A stretch of DNA of 64,000 bases from Adiantum capillus-veneris (GCA_014529385.2 CM043962.1:40214598-40278597), one strand, 5' to 3'. Numbered from the stretch's first letter, positions 48,341 to 61,290 are shown. Translations and numbers: made by a program. Notes: generated by a model from the letters alone, not told the origin.

Positions 48341-49941
48341 CTAGAAGTTCAAAAATCTAGATGGTGTGAACATCTCTGGCGTAGGTAGCTCTAGTAAATG
48401 TAGCCGAGTTCGCTCAGTGACGCGTGATAGCATCACGTATAGAAGGCCAGGGGCGAAAACTTCTTTTACAATGAGCAAGACGTTGGAGTTGATTGTTGCG
48501 CCTTGGGACTTGTGTCCAGTCATAGAGTAAGCGACAGCTAGTGGGAATGTGGATTTATGGTACCAGTGCCCATTGAATGTCCGTCTGCTATGCTTTGCCA
48601 TCGAAGTGTAAGTTCCTGTTTGGATGTGTCGAGTGTGACTTTGATTGCTTTGACACCTCCTTATTCATCTTGGAGGATTTCGTATACGCGACATAGTGAT
48701 CCATTGGCTGCTCCAATTGTTAAGTCTATGTTCTCTGTTATCAGACCCTTTGCTCCTTCTGCTATTCTGTCAATTATGTGGAAGTCGGGATCTTCAAGCC
48801 ATGCTTGGAGCTCAGGGACGTTGTGTGCATTTGTCTTGAGGCCGATTTGGATGATGTGACTATGCCGATGGAAGAGTTCCAAGAGAAGGTTATTATAATA
48901 TTGAGCGTCACTCTTGTGTGTGCAAATGATTGTCATATTCCTATCCATGTGTTGCTGTATTTGATCCTGCGTTATGATGCGGTCACCGAGCGCATCGTGG
49001 ATATCTTTCTTTGTGGGGAGCCTGACTCTTATTGTATTGACTCTATGAAAGAGATATCTTTTGCATGGCGCACTGAGCAAGACATAATGTACGTAGCAGC
49101 AGTGGACCAATAAGTGGAGCTTGTGATGTGGCATGAGTAGCAATGATGACTTTGATGCCTGCATACCGGAGAGAAACTGTGCCAAATCACCAAACAAGAA
49201 GAGCTTTTTATCTTTGAATGGGTTTAGTAGTGTGCCGTTGGTGACATTCACAATTTGTCGTACTATGAGATCAAAAGTTTGCTTTGTCAACATAGAAATC
49301 TCATCTATGATAATCGTGTCTTCTTCTTTGATACTGACGTATCTGTCATCAGTTTCGGAGATTGACAGGGGATACTGTTGTGTGCGCACTGGTATCTTGA
49401 ATTGGTAATGGACAGTTGTTGCGATGCTGCTTAACCTCGTGGCCACTGCACCAGTCGAAGCAGCGAGTGTGACAGTTTTCCCTTGCATTATGAGTTGGCT
49501 TGTGATATATCTTATGAGGAAGCTTTTGCCACTGCCAGGAGTGCCTGTGATCTCATGTAGACCACCCTTTGCTGCTGTGAGCTTCTTGTAGATCTCTGCT
49601 TGTTCAGATGTCACTGATGCGTTCTGGACGTTTTGAAGCTCGTTTAGAAGGGCAGAGATACGAGAAGTCATGTCCTGTTTCTCGTAGTCTGTTTGCACAT
49701 CTGGAGATTGAAATGAGGCAGCCTTTGTTGAGGATGTCTTTTGTAGTATCATGTTGTGAAATTGGTGTGTTTGATATGTCGTGAGCATATTTCGTTGTGT
49801 ATACTCTGTGATGTACATCTCAAGGTCCTCATCTGTCAGTATCAAATTTCTAGGTTTGCACTCAAGATAGTATGACCTGGATGTGTTCTCCGGTGAGAGC
49901 AGCTGGGATTTGTTTCTGAAGGTGATGCTCTTTAGCAGCAC
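48341..49941 (-). pseudogene. Helitron-type Pif1 helicase domain
   Basis: 5'-3' DNA helicase of the Pif1 family that unwinds DNA during Helitron transposition. Walker A is EITGTPGSGKSFLIRYITSQ. Motif Ia is TVTLAASTGAVATRL. Walker B is DTIIIDEISMLTKQTFD. Motif III is KLFLFGDLAQF. Motif V/VI is AVAYSMTGHKSQGATINSN, then PGLLYVMLSRVTERTRLHLL. A frame break at about 48640 separates the last part (48341-48601). The sequence after GDLAQF is also slightly garbled. The key residues are present. Confidence 0.92.
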
Positions 49942-52464
49942 GTTGTAAAAGAAAGCCTCCGGATGATGCCCTGGGTGGAAGTCTGTGAAACGGACCAGTC
50001 GGTGTTGCCGCTCCAGCGATTGGCCGTAGGTGTTTGCCTCTGAAATACTTTTTTTCCCTTTGTCACTGTGTAATTCTTGTGGAAGTCATAGAACATAAGA
50101 TTCTCCAGACTTTGTGGTCGTGCGCAGTACAAATCGACAGGGTGCAACACGACATCATTGTTGTGAGAAATGATTCGTTGTCGTAGTGTAGGGGGTGATG
50201 AGTCGACATATTGGACGGTGTCACTCTTTGAAATGATTGGGATTTGCAAACAATTTAATGCCACTTCTGTTGCTTAGATGGGCTTCGACAGTAGAGAGGC
50301 TGAGATCAGCTTCAATTTCACAGTGTGAAGGCCACCTAGGCCTAAGCGCTTTGCATCTTCTGAGTGGATGTTGAGATGGCCCATTGGTTCAGTTTTGAGT
50401 GCATACTTCAGAAGGTAATAGGACAACGATGAATTGGTGACCCGCTATATATTCATATGTGCAAACCATAGCAGAAGCAGTGTAGGGTGGTACGATACGA
50501 CATTTCTGTCTTCATGCCAGGGCCTGAAGTATTTCCATCTGTGATTTTGTTCGTTGAAGACTGGGTTTGGATTTGGTTGCACATGAAATGGAAAACCGTG
50601 TTTACATACTCCATCTCTTTGACCGTGGTAACAACTTGTACGGCACTTGTGAAGTTGCTTCCTGAGCACGAGTTGTCGGAGGCGGCTCACTTCTGGCAAA
50701 ACCACATTGGCCTTTTTGTAGTTGTCAATGTCCCTTTGCAACAAGCTCGTGTGTGTATTGTTAGCCAACATAAGAGCCTGCTTTAGTTGGTACATTATGA
50801 GCAGGTATGGCTTGTACAGGGTGTAAACGGAGAACAGAGTCGATGCACGTATCTTTACATGTATACTGAAGTTGATTTTACCATCATATTGGTCTTTCCC
50901 GAAAGGGAACAGGAATGGAAATGCTGCCGTCTCTATTGTGATGTCGTTCACGGAGCTTGATGCGGCAGCCAAACATCAAACTCGTGTCAAGTTGCGCCAT
51001 AAGTGCAAATGGTGCGTTGTCTTGTTGGTGCGGAGTGATCTTGCTCACACTATCTTGACTTAGTATGCAGAGGCCAAGCTTCTTATTCGGTCGTTCAGCC
51101 ATCGACATGTACTTCTATAGTACAATGTTGTTCTCAAGATTGAATGCAAGTATGTCTGCCACTTGTGATGTAGCTAGGTCTTGCTCTGTGAAGGTTGTTC
51201 TATGCTCTTTACTCCATGATAGAAGAGGGTTATCTAATATTGAACGTCTGTCTAGTGTACCACGTGCAATTGTTGTCACTGTTGAGATGGCGTTGATAGA
51301 TATGTCAATGACGCTCAGTAGCTGTATGTGAAGCTGATTTCCGTTCAGTATTCTTCTTGTGTAGTCTGGAAGTAACGGAACACAATATCTGCGACGTGCA
51401 CTTGAGTTCTCACAAGTGGAGCACTGCACCCATTGTGTTTCTATTTGTGTAGCCTCTAAGCTAGATACCAGTAGACTGCTAGCAAACATTGCAATCGATG
51501 TCTCGTCTGGAGCTCAAGTACAATGAAAAGAGGCACTTCTTTGGATGAAAACTACACCACAAACAAAGCATATGCTTAAAGGTTTGAATGTTGTTGCTAT
51601 TTCTGAACTCCATCGGTGTACTAAATTGACGATATCAATCCATGATTGTGAGCATGGTAGAAATCTAGCCTTCTTCTTGATTGAAGTGCAATGTCTCGCT
51701 TTTGACCTGCTGAGGTGTATCCTACGCTTTTGGTGATGGTCCATTGAAGGCTTCAATCAGACTCAATCTTATCGGTTCAATGCGATCAGAACCTTGTGAT
51801 ATTTAGTTACTAGCCACGACTAAGCAACGGACACCTCAAGCGTTTGAAACAACTATGTACCTGGTGATGGATTGCGCTGTTGTGGGGTTTCGGACTGAGA
51901 AGAGGCAAGTGGTAGCTAATTTCTTGAATGCCCCTTGCAAAGAATAAGTACGAAGCGTTAGAAAAGTAATAGCACAATGTTTAAGGTTCTGAGAGTAATC
52001 TCATTATTTGTATGTGTTCTTTATCTCTTATGTTATAGAAAAAAAAGAAAACGTGCTGGTGTCCCTGCACGGGGAAGTTTGCATAGTCCTCCCCAATTTT
52101 TATAATACGAGGGAATGTGCCATTCCCATGGCAGCATGCAATTTTTGGTGTGTTCCATTTTACTATGTCCTCAACGTTCAAGATTAAAATGTGGCACTTT
52201 GTACTCACCGCACGTTGGAATATGTCGCCGTTGCAAATGTAGAGGAGTTGTGTCCAAGTTTCTCTTGATCTGCCTCCTGCAATGAAACACGGTAGAGTTA
52301 GGCCATAAGTAGTTGCGCCTGTAGAAACGAGCTGAGTAAGGAACACCATACACACATAACTGACATACACACATAGCTGCTATAATTGCTAGTGAGACCC
52401 CTTTATCCTCAGCATGGACACCCCCTACCCGTGCATAATAACTCTCCCCTCCTAGACGTTGCAC
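49932..52464 (-). pseudogene. N-terminal part of the Helitron-type protein
   Basis: Consecutive minus frames contain a cysteine region (ICFVCGVVFIQRSASFHCT and WVQCSTCENSSARRRYCV), LNGNQLHIQLLSVIDISIN and DILAFNLENNIVL. Next come the Helitron_like_N block AAFPFLFPFGKDQYDGKINF, KQLHKCRTSCYHGQRDGVCK, NVVSYHPTLLLLWFAHMNI, and ENLMFYDFHKNYTV leading into the helicase. I see no HUH motif (HxH) with its tyrosines. Relatives carry that Rep nuclease between these blocks, so it seems deleted. Several stops and frame changes occur. Confidence 0.8.
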
Positions 52465-53489
52465 AAGGTGGACATGGTCTCAAAACATCAAATTAGTTAT
52501 CCATGCAAGATGCACTAGCAAGTAATGAAGATCTACAGGACAATTGGCAGCATTGTGAAACGAGGAATCACCAAGCAAACAATTAGAGCTGATAAGAGGG
52601 ATTTGCTAGTAGTGTTGTGCGTTGTGACTAGCCTTGGTTTGCTAACGCCATCTGTGTACTCCATGGCCCTCAAGGTCCTCCAAGTACTCCTACCGACAAC
52701 ATGCAGTAGATCGTATTGCACCAACCCTACTACCACACCCTACATCATCGCCACAAACCCTGGAGCATTGAATTTTTGAGAGATGAATAGTGCAAAGGGG
52801 GACAACAAATTGCGCAAGATCTGATTGGAAAAGCCAGCAATGCATTGTCACCCAGTTGAGCCGCTTAGAGCTCATACGTATCCACAATGATAATCACCTA
52901 CACTTGCATGTTCACGGCTACTCTACAACAGGAGCGCAAGAACTAGATTTCGACAGTATTGCTCTTTGTCGAGTTGCAGGCCCGAACTCAAGAATGCAAG
53001 AAGCATATTTCGAGAGTATTGCTCTTTGTCGAGTTGCAGGCCTGGACTAGCTCTGTGACACCTTGATTTGTAGAGCCTCTTTGTCATCCCAATCCCCTTA
53101 CCGGCTTTTGAGCATCTTGACATTGTTTATGAAACAAAATCTAACTCTGTGGCACCTTGATGAGACGTGTGTTTTATTTCAGGCTCGGACTAGCTCTGTG
53201 ACACCTTGATTTATAGAGCCTCTTTGTCATCCCAATCCCCTTATCGGCTTTTGAGCATCTTGACATTGCTTACAAAACCAAATCTAGCTCTCCAGTGTGC
53301 TTACCGCAGAACCATGAATGGCTCTCAGCTATCACAGAAGCTTGAGAAAGTATGACACTATGCAAACTGGGTGCAAAAACTGCTAGACGAAAAACTCCAA
53401 AATGCACACGCCTCGGTGAAGAGGAATCAGGTATTGCCATAAGTTTGCAAGCTGTGAAGCAAACTCTCATTCCCTTTCTATGGCCTTCT
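52465..53489. other. Non-coding stretch with local duplications
   Basis: No gene is recognised. A unit containing GAGTATTGCTCTTTGTCGAG occurs twice (about 52959 and 53009). A longer unit starting GACTAGCTCTGTGACACCTT is repeated at 53045 and 53186 (about 100 bp of high similarity). The later part may hold decayed N-terminal NLR sequence. Confidence 0.5.
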
Positions 53490-54087
53490 TCACAGTCACA
53501 GTCTTAATAACGAGCTCGACGCTACAATCACCGAGCTAAACTCTCTTGTAAATAGTATCACACTTATTTTTGCCTCCCTTGCCAAGCTCCCCTCTGATGT
53601 TACGTTCACTGATGAAGCTCCCATCACCAAAATAGGCTTGGAGCAAGCTAGAGAGGTTTTGCAATTTATCATAGGATCAGCCAATTTTAGGGCACCACGG
53701 CTCTGTCTAGTGAGTATAGTGGGCCAAGGTGGGCTAGGCAGAGAGACGCTCTTGGCTCACATTTTAGAAGAGCTGCAACAATCGCAATGTGCATTCAATC
53801 ATGTGGCACATGTGGAATTTGTGAATGAAAGCCCTGATAGTATGGGGATCAGAGAGACGCAATCATCCCTGCTGTGGCAATTAGGAGGGCAAGCCACATA
53901 CTTCCAAAGTGTGCTAGCGGAGAAAGGAAAATTGAAAGAAAGGCTAGAAACTCTACAAACATCAGGAGCATCTGTATGCATCACCATCGACAATGTCTGG
54001 AGAGCACAAGACTTGGAAGATCTGCTTCCTGCAAGATTTGCAACTCTTCTGCCATCACTCCATATTTGCATCATAATCACATCATGA
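53490..54087 (+). pseudogene. NLR (NB-ARC) disease-resistance gene fragment
   Basis: The frame reads LNNELDATITELNSLVNS, then the NB-ARC nucleotide-binding domain. The P-loop region is LVSIVGQGGLGRETLLAHIL. An RNBS-A-like FNHVAHVEFVNES follows, then the kinase-2-like VCITIDNVWRAQDLEDLL, where the usual DD is DN. It ends with an RNBS-B start, CIIITS, and a stop. The P-loop Lys is Arg, so ATP binding is doubtful. No ARC2 or LRR follows. Functional NLRs detect pathogen effectors; this is a truncated remnant. Confidence 0.82.
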
Positions 54088-54716
54088 GCGATGAGTACAG
54101 TGGACATGCTGAGTTCTCACTAAGGGGAAATCCTCAGGTTCTGACATTCAAGCACTATATCTACAGAGCCACGTGCACTCAAAAAAGAGGCGATTCCCCT
54201 CGAACTGCATTGTATCAATAGAGGTATTTTCCATGTACGTGGCAACGAGATCAGCAAACATCTTGCATTTGATATATGATGATTGCCTCAGACAAACAAA
54301 TTACCCATAGCTGCTGAGGAAATCGATCTCGCAAACACACAGCAACACACTGGGAGTTCATGTTAAGGCTGATCATAGTCACCCACGAGCATAAGTGAAG
54401 TGGTGTGACTTAACTTTCCACATTTGAGCAGTAGAGACCAACATTAAATCTTAGAAAAGCAACACACATACATACTTTGGAACTTGTATACATATACATT
54501 ATTGTATACACAAAGACTCACAAGCATCCAGCCATATCCAAACTTGTCAAAAACGACGACGTCTCGTGATGAATCAGATGTATCCAATGCAAAATTGCTC
54601 AAGAGATTTTACAACAGACTTGTAGGCATTCAATTTCACTGCCAGATCTGCTTCTGATGCAGATCCTTACAACCTTACAAAATTATGACTAAAACCAAGA
54701 AAAGAGGCCTTAATAG
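54088..54716 (-). other. 3' flank and likely 3' UTR of SEC61 beta
   Basis: No ORF is recognised. The minus strand downstream of the SEC61 beta stop is T-rich, as plant 3' UTRs are. The left part (54088-54300) may still be decayed NLR sequence. Confidence 0.5.
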
Positions 54717-54974
54717 CTAAGCAGCAGATCGAGATGCATAGATCTTGCCTACAGCGTGGAGGAGTGCGACAGCTGCAATGAAGCAGATGCTCATGCCGAG
54801 GACGAAGGTGGGGTTCATCTTGAAGCCAGGGGTGTCGTCTGTGTAGAAACGCAGCATGTCGCTGCCGCCAGTGGTTCCATTGCCAAGGGACGTGTTGCCT
54901 GCACCGCTTCCCCCAACCCTTCTCCTGCAAGCTCCCACAGTTCCTCGTGGTCTAGCTCCTGCTGGCGTAGACAT
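54717..54974 (-). CDS. SEC61B: Protein transport protein Sec61 subunit beta
   Basis: An intact, intronless 85-residue frame of the usual family length. Residues 1-38 are a flexible Gly/Arg/Thr-rich cytosolic part. Residues 41-59 ([19 protein letters not shown]) are the conserved family signature. Residues about 56-79 form a single C-terminal membrane anchor, followed by a short basic end (ASRSAA). Sec61 beta is a tail-anchored subunit of the ER translocon, which moves nascent secretory proteins across the ER membrane. The start is the only ATG before the conserved region. No decay is seen, so it is probably a working host gene. Confidence 0.93.
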   Translation of the reverse strand: MSTPAGARPRGTVGACRRRVGGSGAGNTSLGNGTTGGSDMLRFYTDDTPGFKMNPTFVLGMSICFIAAVALLHAVGKIYASRSAA

Positions 54975-55099
54975 GGCTGATGACGAAGGAGAAAGAAAAG
55001 GAGACGATCATGATGCTCCCACCTTCCATCCCGTTTTGTGGAACGTGGTGCTTCAGCCAGCACGCGTAGAACTACCGCAGACTGTGGAGCAATTGTGGA

Positions 55100-55961
<862 letters not shown>

Positions 55962-57216
55962 AAGCAGGGGTTTGACACCAATCCCTCGACATCAGCAACC
56001 CAGACATTGAGATGACTTGCCGCTCTGCACCGTCACCGACATCGAATGAGCAAATGAGTGAATTGACTAGCTCTTGGCTAGTCCTTGACATTGCATTTGT
56101 TTTGACACCGTATTTGCACCTCAACATCAACTCTCAGTGATTCTTTGACACTAACATTGGTGACACTCTTTACACGGTGGATTTTTGACATCCGACCTTG
56201 ACGCCCGCGTTCTTGCGGATGACCATCTTCCTGCGGATGATTCTGCTTGCGACATGCACAGGTCAGGTGCCTCTACCATAGAGGAGTGACACCTAACATT
56301 GACACTGAGCACATCGATCGTACTTCTTCATGGCACGGCTTTTGGCTACGGCTTTCTTGGTGGCTACTCGACTAGCGCATTTTTGTTCAACAACATTAAT
56401 TGGCAAATACCAACACAAACACTCAAGTTATAGGGGGCTTTTTAGATCGTATACACACAGATTCTCCAGTTTCTAGACACTTACAGACACAATGCTTTTA
56501 CATGCAATTTTGCTATTCATTTTAACAATCGTATCTCTACAGACAGATGCATTGATAGATGCATGTTTGTTTTAGAACACCATTGTGCTATTCAACTCTT
56601 TTGAGAGCAGATATCCCCGCAAGGATCACTTTTACTGTATGCAGCAATTCTTGGTGCATGTTTCAGTGCAGTCACTCATGTACATTGAGTTGCAAACACT
56701 GCCTATTGTACTACGTGTGGAGCCATTTTTTGGATATTTTGGCAGTCTTCTCGGTCCTTTTTGAGACTCGGACCGAAAGAGCCCTTTTTGAGACTATAAT
56801 TAGTCATTTTGTGTCTGCATTAGCCTTTGGAGGGTCACCTTTGGTGATACATGTAGGTGGAGTTCACCTCTGACGGTACCCTTCCCATAGGATATGTATC
56901 TGAGCGGTTTTTTATGCTTTTAACACCGAGTTCGCAGTCATACAACACTGGTTTTTGAGCAATTTATGCCCAATGGTTGTTCTCAGCAGTTTATGTGCTT
57001 ACTTTTGGTATGTTGGGTTTGAGAGTTTGCTACCCGTACAGAGGACTCTATTGGATTTTTCCCACGAGTCCATTTTATACGTTCTTAGCACTTTTGATTT
57101 TTTTACACAATGACTTTACTACTTTGATTTGAGTTTTTGCTCCTGTTCTAGGGGAAACTCCATCAAAATTATCCAGACAATTTTCCATTAAGTTTTTGGC
57201 TACATTCTCTTGACTC
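55962..57216 (+). repeat. Copia leader sequence, copy 3
   Basis: Parallels 18920-20241: GTTTGACACC near the start, ACAGGTCAGGTGCCTCTACC, ATAGAGGAGTGACAC, ATCACTTTTACTGTATGCAG and ACTACGTGTGGAGCC. It ends at the Copia-5 gag ATG. No ORF is conserved among the copies, so it is probably an untranslated leader. Confidence 0.65.
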
Positions 57217-57954
57217 ATGGCTACAAGTAGTGCTTCTGAAAGAGAAGAGTACTACATCAAAAAGTTTGATGGTTCAAACTTTGCCATTTGGCGACAGCGT
57301 ATGCAAGATGTTTTGATCAACAAAGGCTTGATAGCACCCTTGCGTGCAAGAAGAGAGAATGTGTACATTGATAATGAGTGGTGAATCCATTTGCTTTACC
57401 ATAATGGATAGGACTAATGCCAAAGATTTGTGGGATGCTCTATGTCAAGCATGGGATAGCAACATTGCCTTGAATAGGGTTCTCTTTGTGGGATGCTTTA
57501 TGTCAAGCATGGGATAGCAACATTGCCTCGAACAAGGTTTCTTGATGAAGTAATTGATGCGCATGAACATGAAAGAATGCAGTAATGTTAGTTCTCACTT
57601 GAACAAGTTCAACAACGTGTATTCACAGCTTACTTCAAAAGGTCTCAATTTTGATGATGAAATGAAGCCCATTTTCTTGCTATGTTCGCTACCATCATCA
57701 TGGGATAACTTCAACATAGCCATAAGCAATTGTGCACCCATGGCAAGCTAGTTTTCAGGGATGTTGTTGGTGTGTTGTTTACAGAGGAGATTCAATGTCA
57801 ATCTCTTGATGCTAGTGGGCATGGTGATGCATATGTGGCTAGTGGAAATTGTGAGAAGCAAAGGTAGTGTGGTCTTAACCGCGTTCATTCATAGGGTCGC
57901 AGGTAAGGTCATAGAAAGAGTCACAGAAAAGACATGTGAAATGTTGAGTGTTAG
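57217..57954 (+). pseudogene. Copia-5 gag, up to the Copia-6 insertion
   Basis: Starts MATSSASEREEYYIKKFDGS with FAIWRQRMQDVLINKGL, then a stop. A tandem duplication of about 57 bp (near 57430-57540) contains the LWDALCQAWDSN block. 57554-57751 has LNKFNNVYSQLTSKGLNFDD and LCSLPSSWDNFNIAISNC. It breaks inside the zinc knuckle at 57954, where Copia-6 entered. In the knuckle frame an in-frame TAG (57952-57954) follows the first Cys. Confidence 0.85.
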
Positions 57955-58141
57955 TGAAGGGGATCGGAGAGCACCACAGACGGAGAGTGAGAGAGAGAAG
58001 GAGACACACGACACACAGATATGGGTGGGGAGACTCAAAGAGTGAGCAGCCCCCTATACACTTATGCTATGTATAAGGTATACAAGTCAGTGGGCGCCCA
58101 GACTCTGTGCGGCCGGGCAAGGCACAAGCGCCTATACCCCA
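57955..58141 (-). repeat. Copia-6 3' LTR
   Basis: 187 bp, starting TGAAGGGGATCGGAG and ending CCTATACCCCA on the plus strand. It abuts the minus-strand purine tract AAGTGGGAGGTTGG. Confidence 0.92.
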
Positions 58142-58171
58142 CCAACCTCCCACTTAAAGGCGATTGTGCCT

Positions 58172-58759
58172 TTAAGCAAGGGAACCTAGTCTAAAGACTA
58201 CAAAAGGCGAGAGAAAATCGCTCTCAATCAATGCCCACTGGCTAGCTGTGATCGTGTGCATCCGGTTGTCCTGCTCCCGTGTAAGTCCATACACACCACC
58301 AGACATACCACACACATACTGCAAGTATGTACGCAATACCTGCATATCTCCCTCGTGCACTATGCCATCATCAGTCAACAAACAACTGACAACCCCAACT
58401 GCAAATGCTCCCACTGCAGCTGCGATATCCAGTCTCAAGATCAGCATCTCATACATGAGACCACCGAATGCCGATGCAATGCTAGCGGGCCCTGCTAGCT
58501 CTACGGAGCATGCATCAACATATATATCCCTGGCAATAGGCATCTCTGACTGACAAGGCGTGTCACCCACATGCATCTCCTGACTGTCCGCAAAAGACGC
58601 ATCAACCTGTCGTGCAGTCTCAGAGCAAACCAGCTGCTCTAGGTGTCTGCTGGAAGACATATCCTGCACAACTATATCCCCATGCTCACTGTCAAGCATA
58701 GAAAGTAATGACTGCATAATCACTGACATCTCAGCCTCCTCTGCAATCATCCACTGCAA
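58172..58759 (-). pseudogene. Copia-6 end of RT
   Basis: The last 120 residues, with GGLMYEMLILRLDIAAAVGA and HEGDMQVLRTYLQYVCGM, match the segment after the RT catalytic core in copia ('LMY....TRPDIA.AVG......W..vKrilRYL'). The preceding part is Ser/Glu/His-rich and unassigned. The YVDD core is absent. Confidence 0.65.
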
Positions 58760-58765
58760 ACATGA

Positions 58766-59297
58766 CTACTCAATCTGATGTGACTCACTAGAGCTCTCAT
58801 GCTCTAACTCCTTATGCATAGACTCTTGCACAACGTCCTCCTGTCGTGACTCACTAGAGCAAGACCGCTCTACCTGTCTATCCTGTATAGAAGTATCACG
58901 CACAACTGACTCTCTGCTTTGCTCAGTCACTAGCAAAGCATGCATGTCTGACTTTGTCACCTCTCTGTGTGACTGCTCAAGTCGTGCCTCAACTGTGTGC
59001 ACAACAAGCTCACTACTCTACACTCCATGCAAAGCACCCTGCAACCCACAAGCAAAAGAGACTTGCCTGCTCTCTCGCTGTCTACCTGGCTGCATGATCA
59101 CAGAGACAACATCGTCTCTCCCGTGATCCACATGCAATGGGTAACCTGGGCCACTCCTGGCACCTCTTGCAATCACTAGAGAACCCAAATGCATCACAAA
59201 ATCTCACTCTCGAAGCGAAATCTGACATCCACAATCTCTAAGCTAGCTGACCAATTGAGATCAAACTCATTGTCAAATCTGGTACATAGCGCACATG
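58766..59297 (-). other. Copia-6 internal region, low-complexity
   Basis: A 78-codon frame (58766-59002) is rich in Ser, Glu, His and Gln (for example SCSSESRQEDVVQESMHKEL). It may be the linker normally between integrase and RT. The rest has no recognisable domain. Confidence 0.4.
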
Positions 59298-60065
59298 TCA
59301 TAACAAGTATGATGCACCGCTCGGTAATGACAGTCTCACATCTCCTGCACCTGCTATCGCATGCACCGATCCATCGGTCAAACGTACACTGCCAAGCATC
59401 CCGCTAGAATAGCTACAAAACCATTCATGATGTGACGTGACATGAAACATAGCATCTGCGTCTAGCAACCACTGCGAAGGGAGTGCACTATCCACATGTA
59501 TAGCATCTCGTGCATAGCTCGAGGTAAAAGTGACATCCCCGTCCTCACTAGTATACTCCGACACCACATCTGCCTCAACTGTCAAAGCAACTGAGTCCAT
59601 GGCATCACTACATACATCTCTGAGACTGCCATGTCTCCTACGATGTCGCATACGACGAAAACAGCGTCGTCTAACGTGTCCAAAATGACCACAATACCAA
59701 CATATCACCTGTCGGCGTACTCGTGAATGTACATGTCTCACACAAGTCCTTGATGACTCAGATCTATCATACATATCATGTAATCTGCGCCAAAGTTCTC
59801 TCGAAGTAGTCTCATACATAACAAGAGCATATACAGATTTTGCAAGGTGCAAAGAGAGTGTAGATAGTGCCATCTCCTCTAGCTCCTGCCACCACTGATC
59901 GTCAGACATGTTTGAAGGTCTATCTGCTTCACCACTCAATGGTCGATGCAACCTTCGCTCTGTCAGTGCATCAAGAATACAATCTCTCCATGCCGCAAAG
60001 TCTGACCCATCAAACACGCGCATCTGTGAGAGATCATAATCTGAGCGATCACTTGTCTCTGCCAT
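59298..60065 (-). CDS. Copia-6 gag fused to protease start
   Basis: The preferred start is the internal Met (complement at 60063-60065, MAETSDRSDYDLSQMRVFDG) because copia gag begins so; a 36-residue upstream extension is open too. It has FDGSDFAAWRDCILDALTER, a shortened UBN2 region (TTSRELWRRLHDMYDRSESS), the knuckle CWYCGHFGHVRRRC, then WLLDADAMFHVTSHHEWF, where the protease DSGA has become DADA. The gag middle is deleted compared with Copia-3. The frame is open, but the protease motif is altered. Confidence 0.75.
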   Translation of the reverse strand: MAETSDRSDYDLSQMRVFDGSDFAAWRDCILDALTERRLHRPLSGEADRPSNMSDDQWWQELEEMALSTLSLHLAKSVYALVMYETTSRELWRRLHDMYDRSESSRTCVRHVHSRVRRQVICWYCGHFGHVRRRCFRRMRHRRRHGSLRDVCSDAMDSVALTVEADVVSEYTSEDGDVTFTSSYARDAIHVDSALPSQWLLDADAMFHVTSHHEWFCSYSSGMLGSVRLTDGSVHAIAGAGDVRLSLPSGASYLL

Positions 60066-61290
60066 GAGCACAAGTAGCAAGCTAGATAGCAAAACCACCT
60101 CACCAACAACACCTGGAAACTGTCTACAAATATGGCTAGAAACACAATGTAAAACCTGTGAGACACACTCCAAAATAGAGCTCCTGTAATGTCAATACAA
60201 GCCTCCCCTGCTCTAGTATCACACTGTAATCTGTGAGCTAATCACCAAGCCCACATTGTGCAGTATCGATGCATACACCTGCACAAATATCCCACCTGCG
60301 GAGAACACCGTACGTAATCACTAAGTGCAATCACAATCACAACCTGGATCGCATCAACTTATGCGCATAAAACTCCTGGGAAAATTTCGCCAGAGTTTCG
60401 ACACACAATGGCTATCAACACAAAATAACCATTGTCCTGCAAGCTCAATACAATGAGCAATCAATGCGCATCAAACTACACTCAACATACATGCATAAGC
60501 TCTGCAAACCTGTGTCCAGTAAATGCTCACAAAGAGTACCACAGGTGACCATGTATGCAAGCCACAACACTGCAAAAGAACCACTCAACTGCAACTGGCA
60601 ACCCTTGTGGGAGTACTAGACTCAACCTGTACCTGGGAGTCAAATCCGATCTTGTAACACCTCATATGTGCCTGCTACCTGCAATGTGCATGGGTAAGCT
60701 GTCTGCAGCAAAGAAAACAACAGAGCCCAAAACTGTTATCCTGAAAAACATCTCTGTGTTTTTAATTTCAGACCCACCTGCACTCCGAACTAGAAAACAA
60801 TTCCTTCTACAAAGTCTTAGAGCTTGAAGCCAGCTCCGTTTTGAACCAAAAAGTTTTGGAATCGGAGCTTTGTAGCTCAAGTTATGAGCAAAACAGTAGA
60901 CTGCTGTCAAACTGCCAAAAACTGATTGACTTTCTTCTGTGCTTCTTTGAGCTCATAGAAAGGCTCAAACTCACTTCCCACCTTGATGCATGAGCTGAAT
61001 GTATCAATCTCACAATGCTTCCATGTCTATGGAATCTCCAAGCTCCAATTTGTCGCCGATGTAACCGTTGCAAAGCTTGTCGAGAAGAGGGAAGATGATG
61101 TACACAGTGGGCTGATCTGTAGAGGAACTGTGGACTGATCTGTGAGCACTAGGAAGCTCCTGAGAGCTCTCTTGCAAGCCTCTGTATGGCTGTCCACAAG
61201 CCTCCTCTATTTCTTTGCTCATATCTGTGACCTCTCCGTCATAGCCGACGAGTTCATTGCGAAGCCGTCCATCTACGCTCTCACACCTGT
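60066..61290 (-). other. Copia-6 leader between primer site and gag
   Basis: No recognisable coding sequence, although small frames occur on both strands. It is long for a copia leader (about 1.2 kb), as in the other members here. Confidence 0.5.

Larger units (their letters stand above)
46100..52470 (-). mobile_element. Helitron-like unit: Pif1 helicase gene and GIY-YIG nuclease gene
   Basis: A Helitron-type helicase gene (52464 to 48341) and a second gene ending in a GIY-YIG domain (48012 to about 46174) lie in tandem on the minus strand. I could not find the expected TC 5' end or hairpin-CTRR 3' end, so both boundaries are approximate. That the two genes form one element is inferred from orientation and spacing only. 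Confidence 0.55.

Noticed and set aside
49133-49408. Plus-strand frames opposite the Pif1 helicase
   Set aside because: They are shadows; the minus strand carries all helicase motifs.
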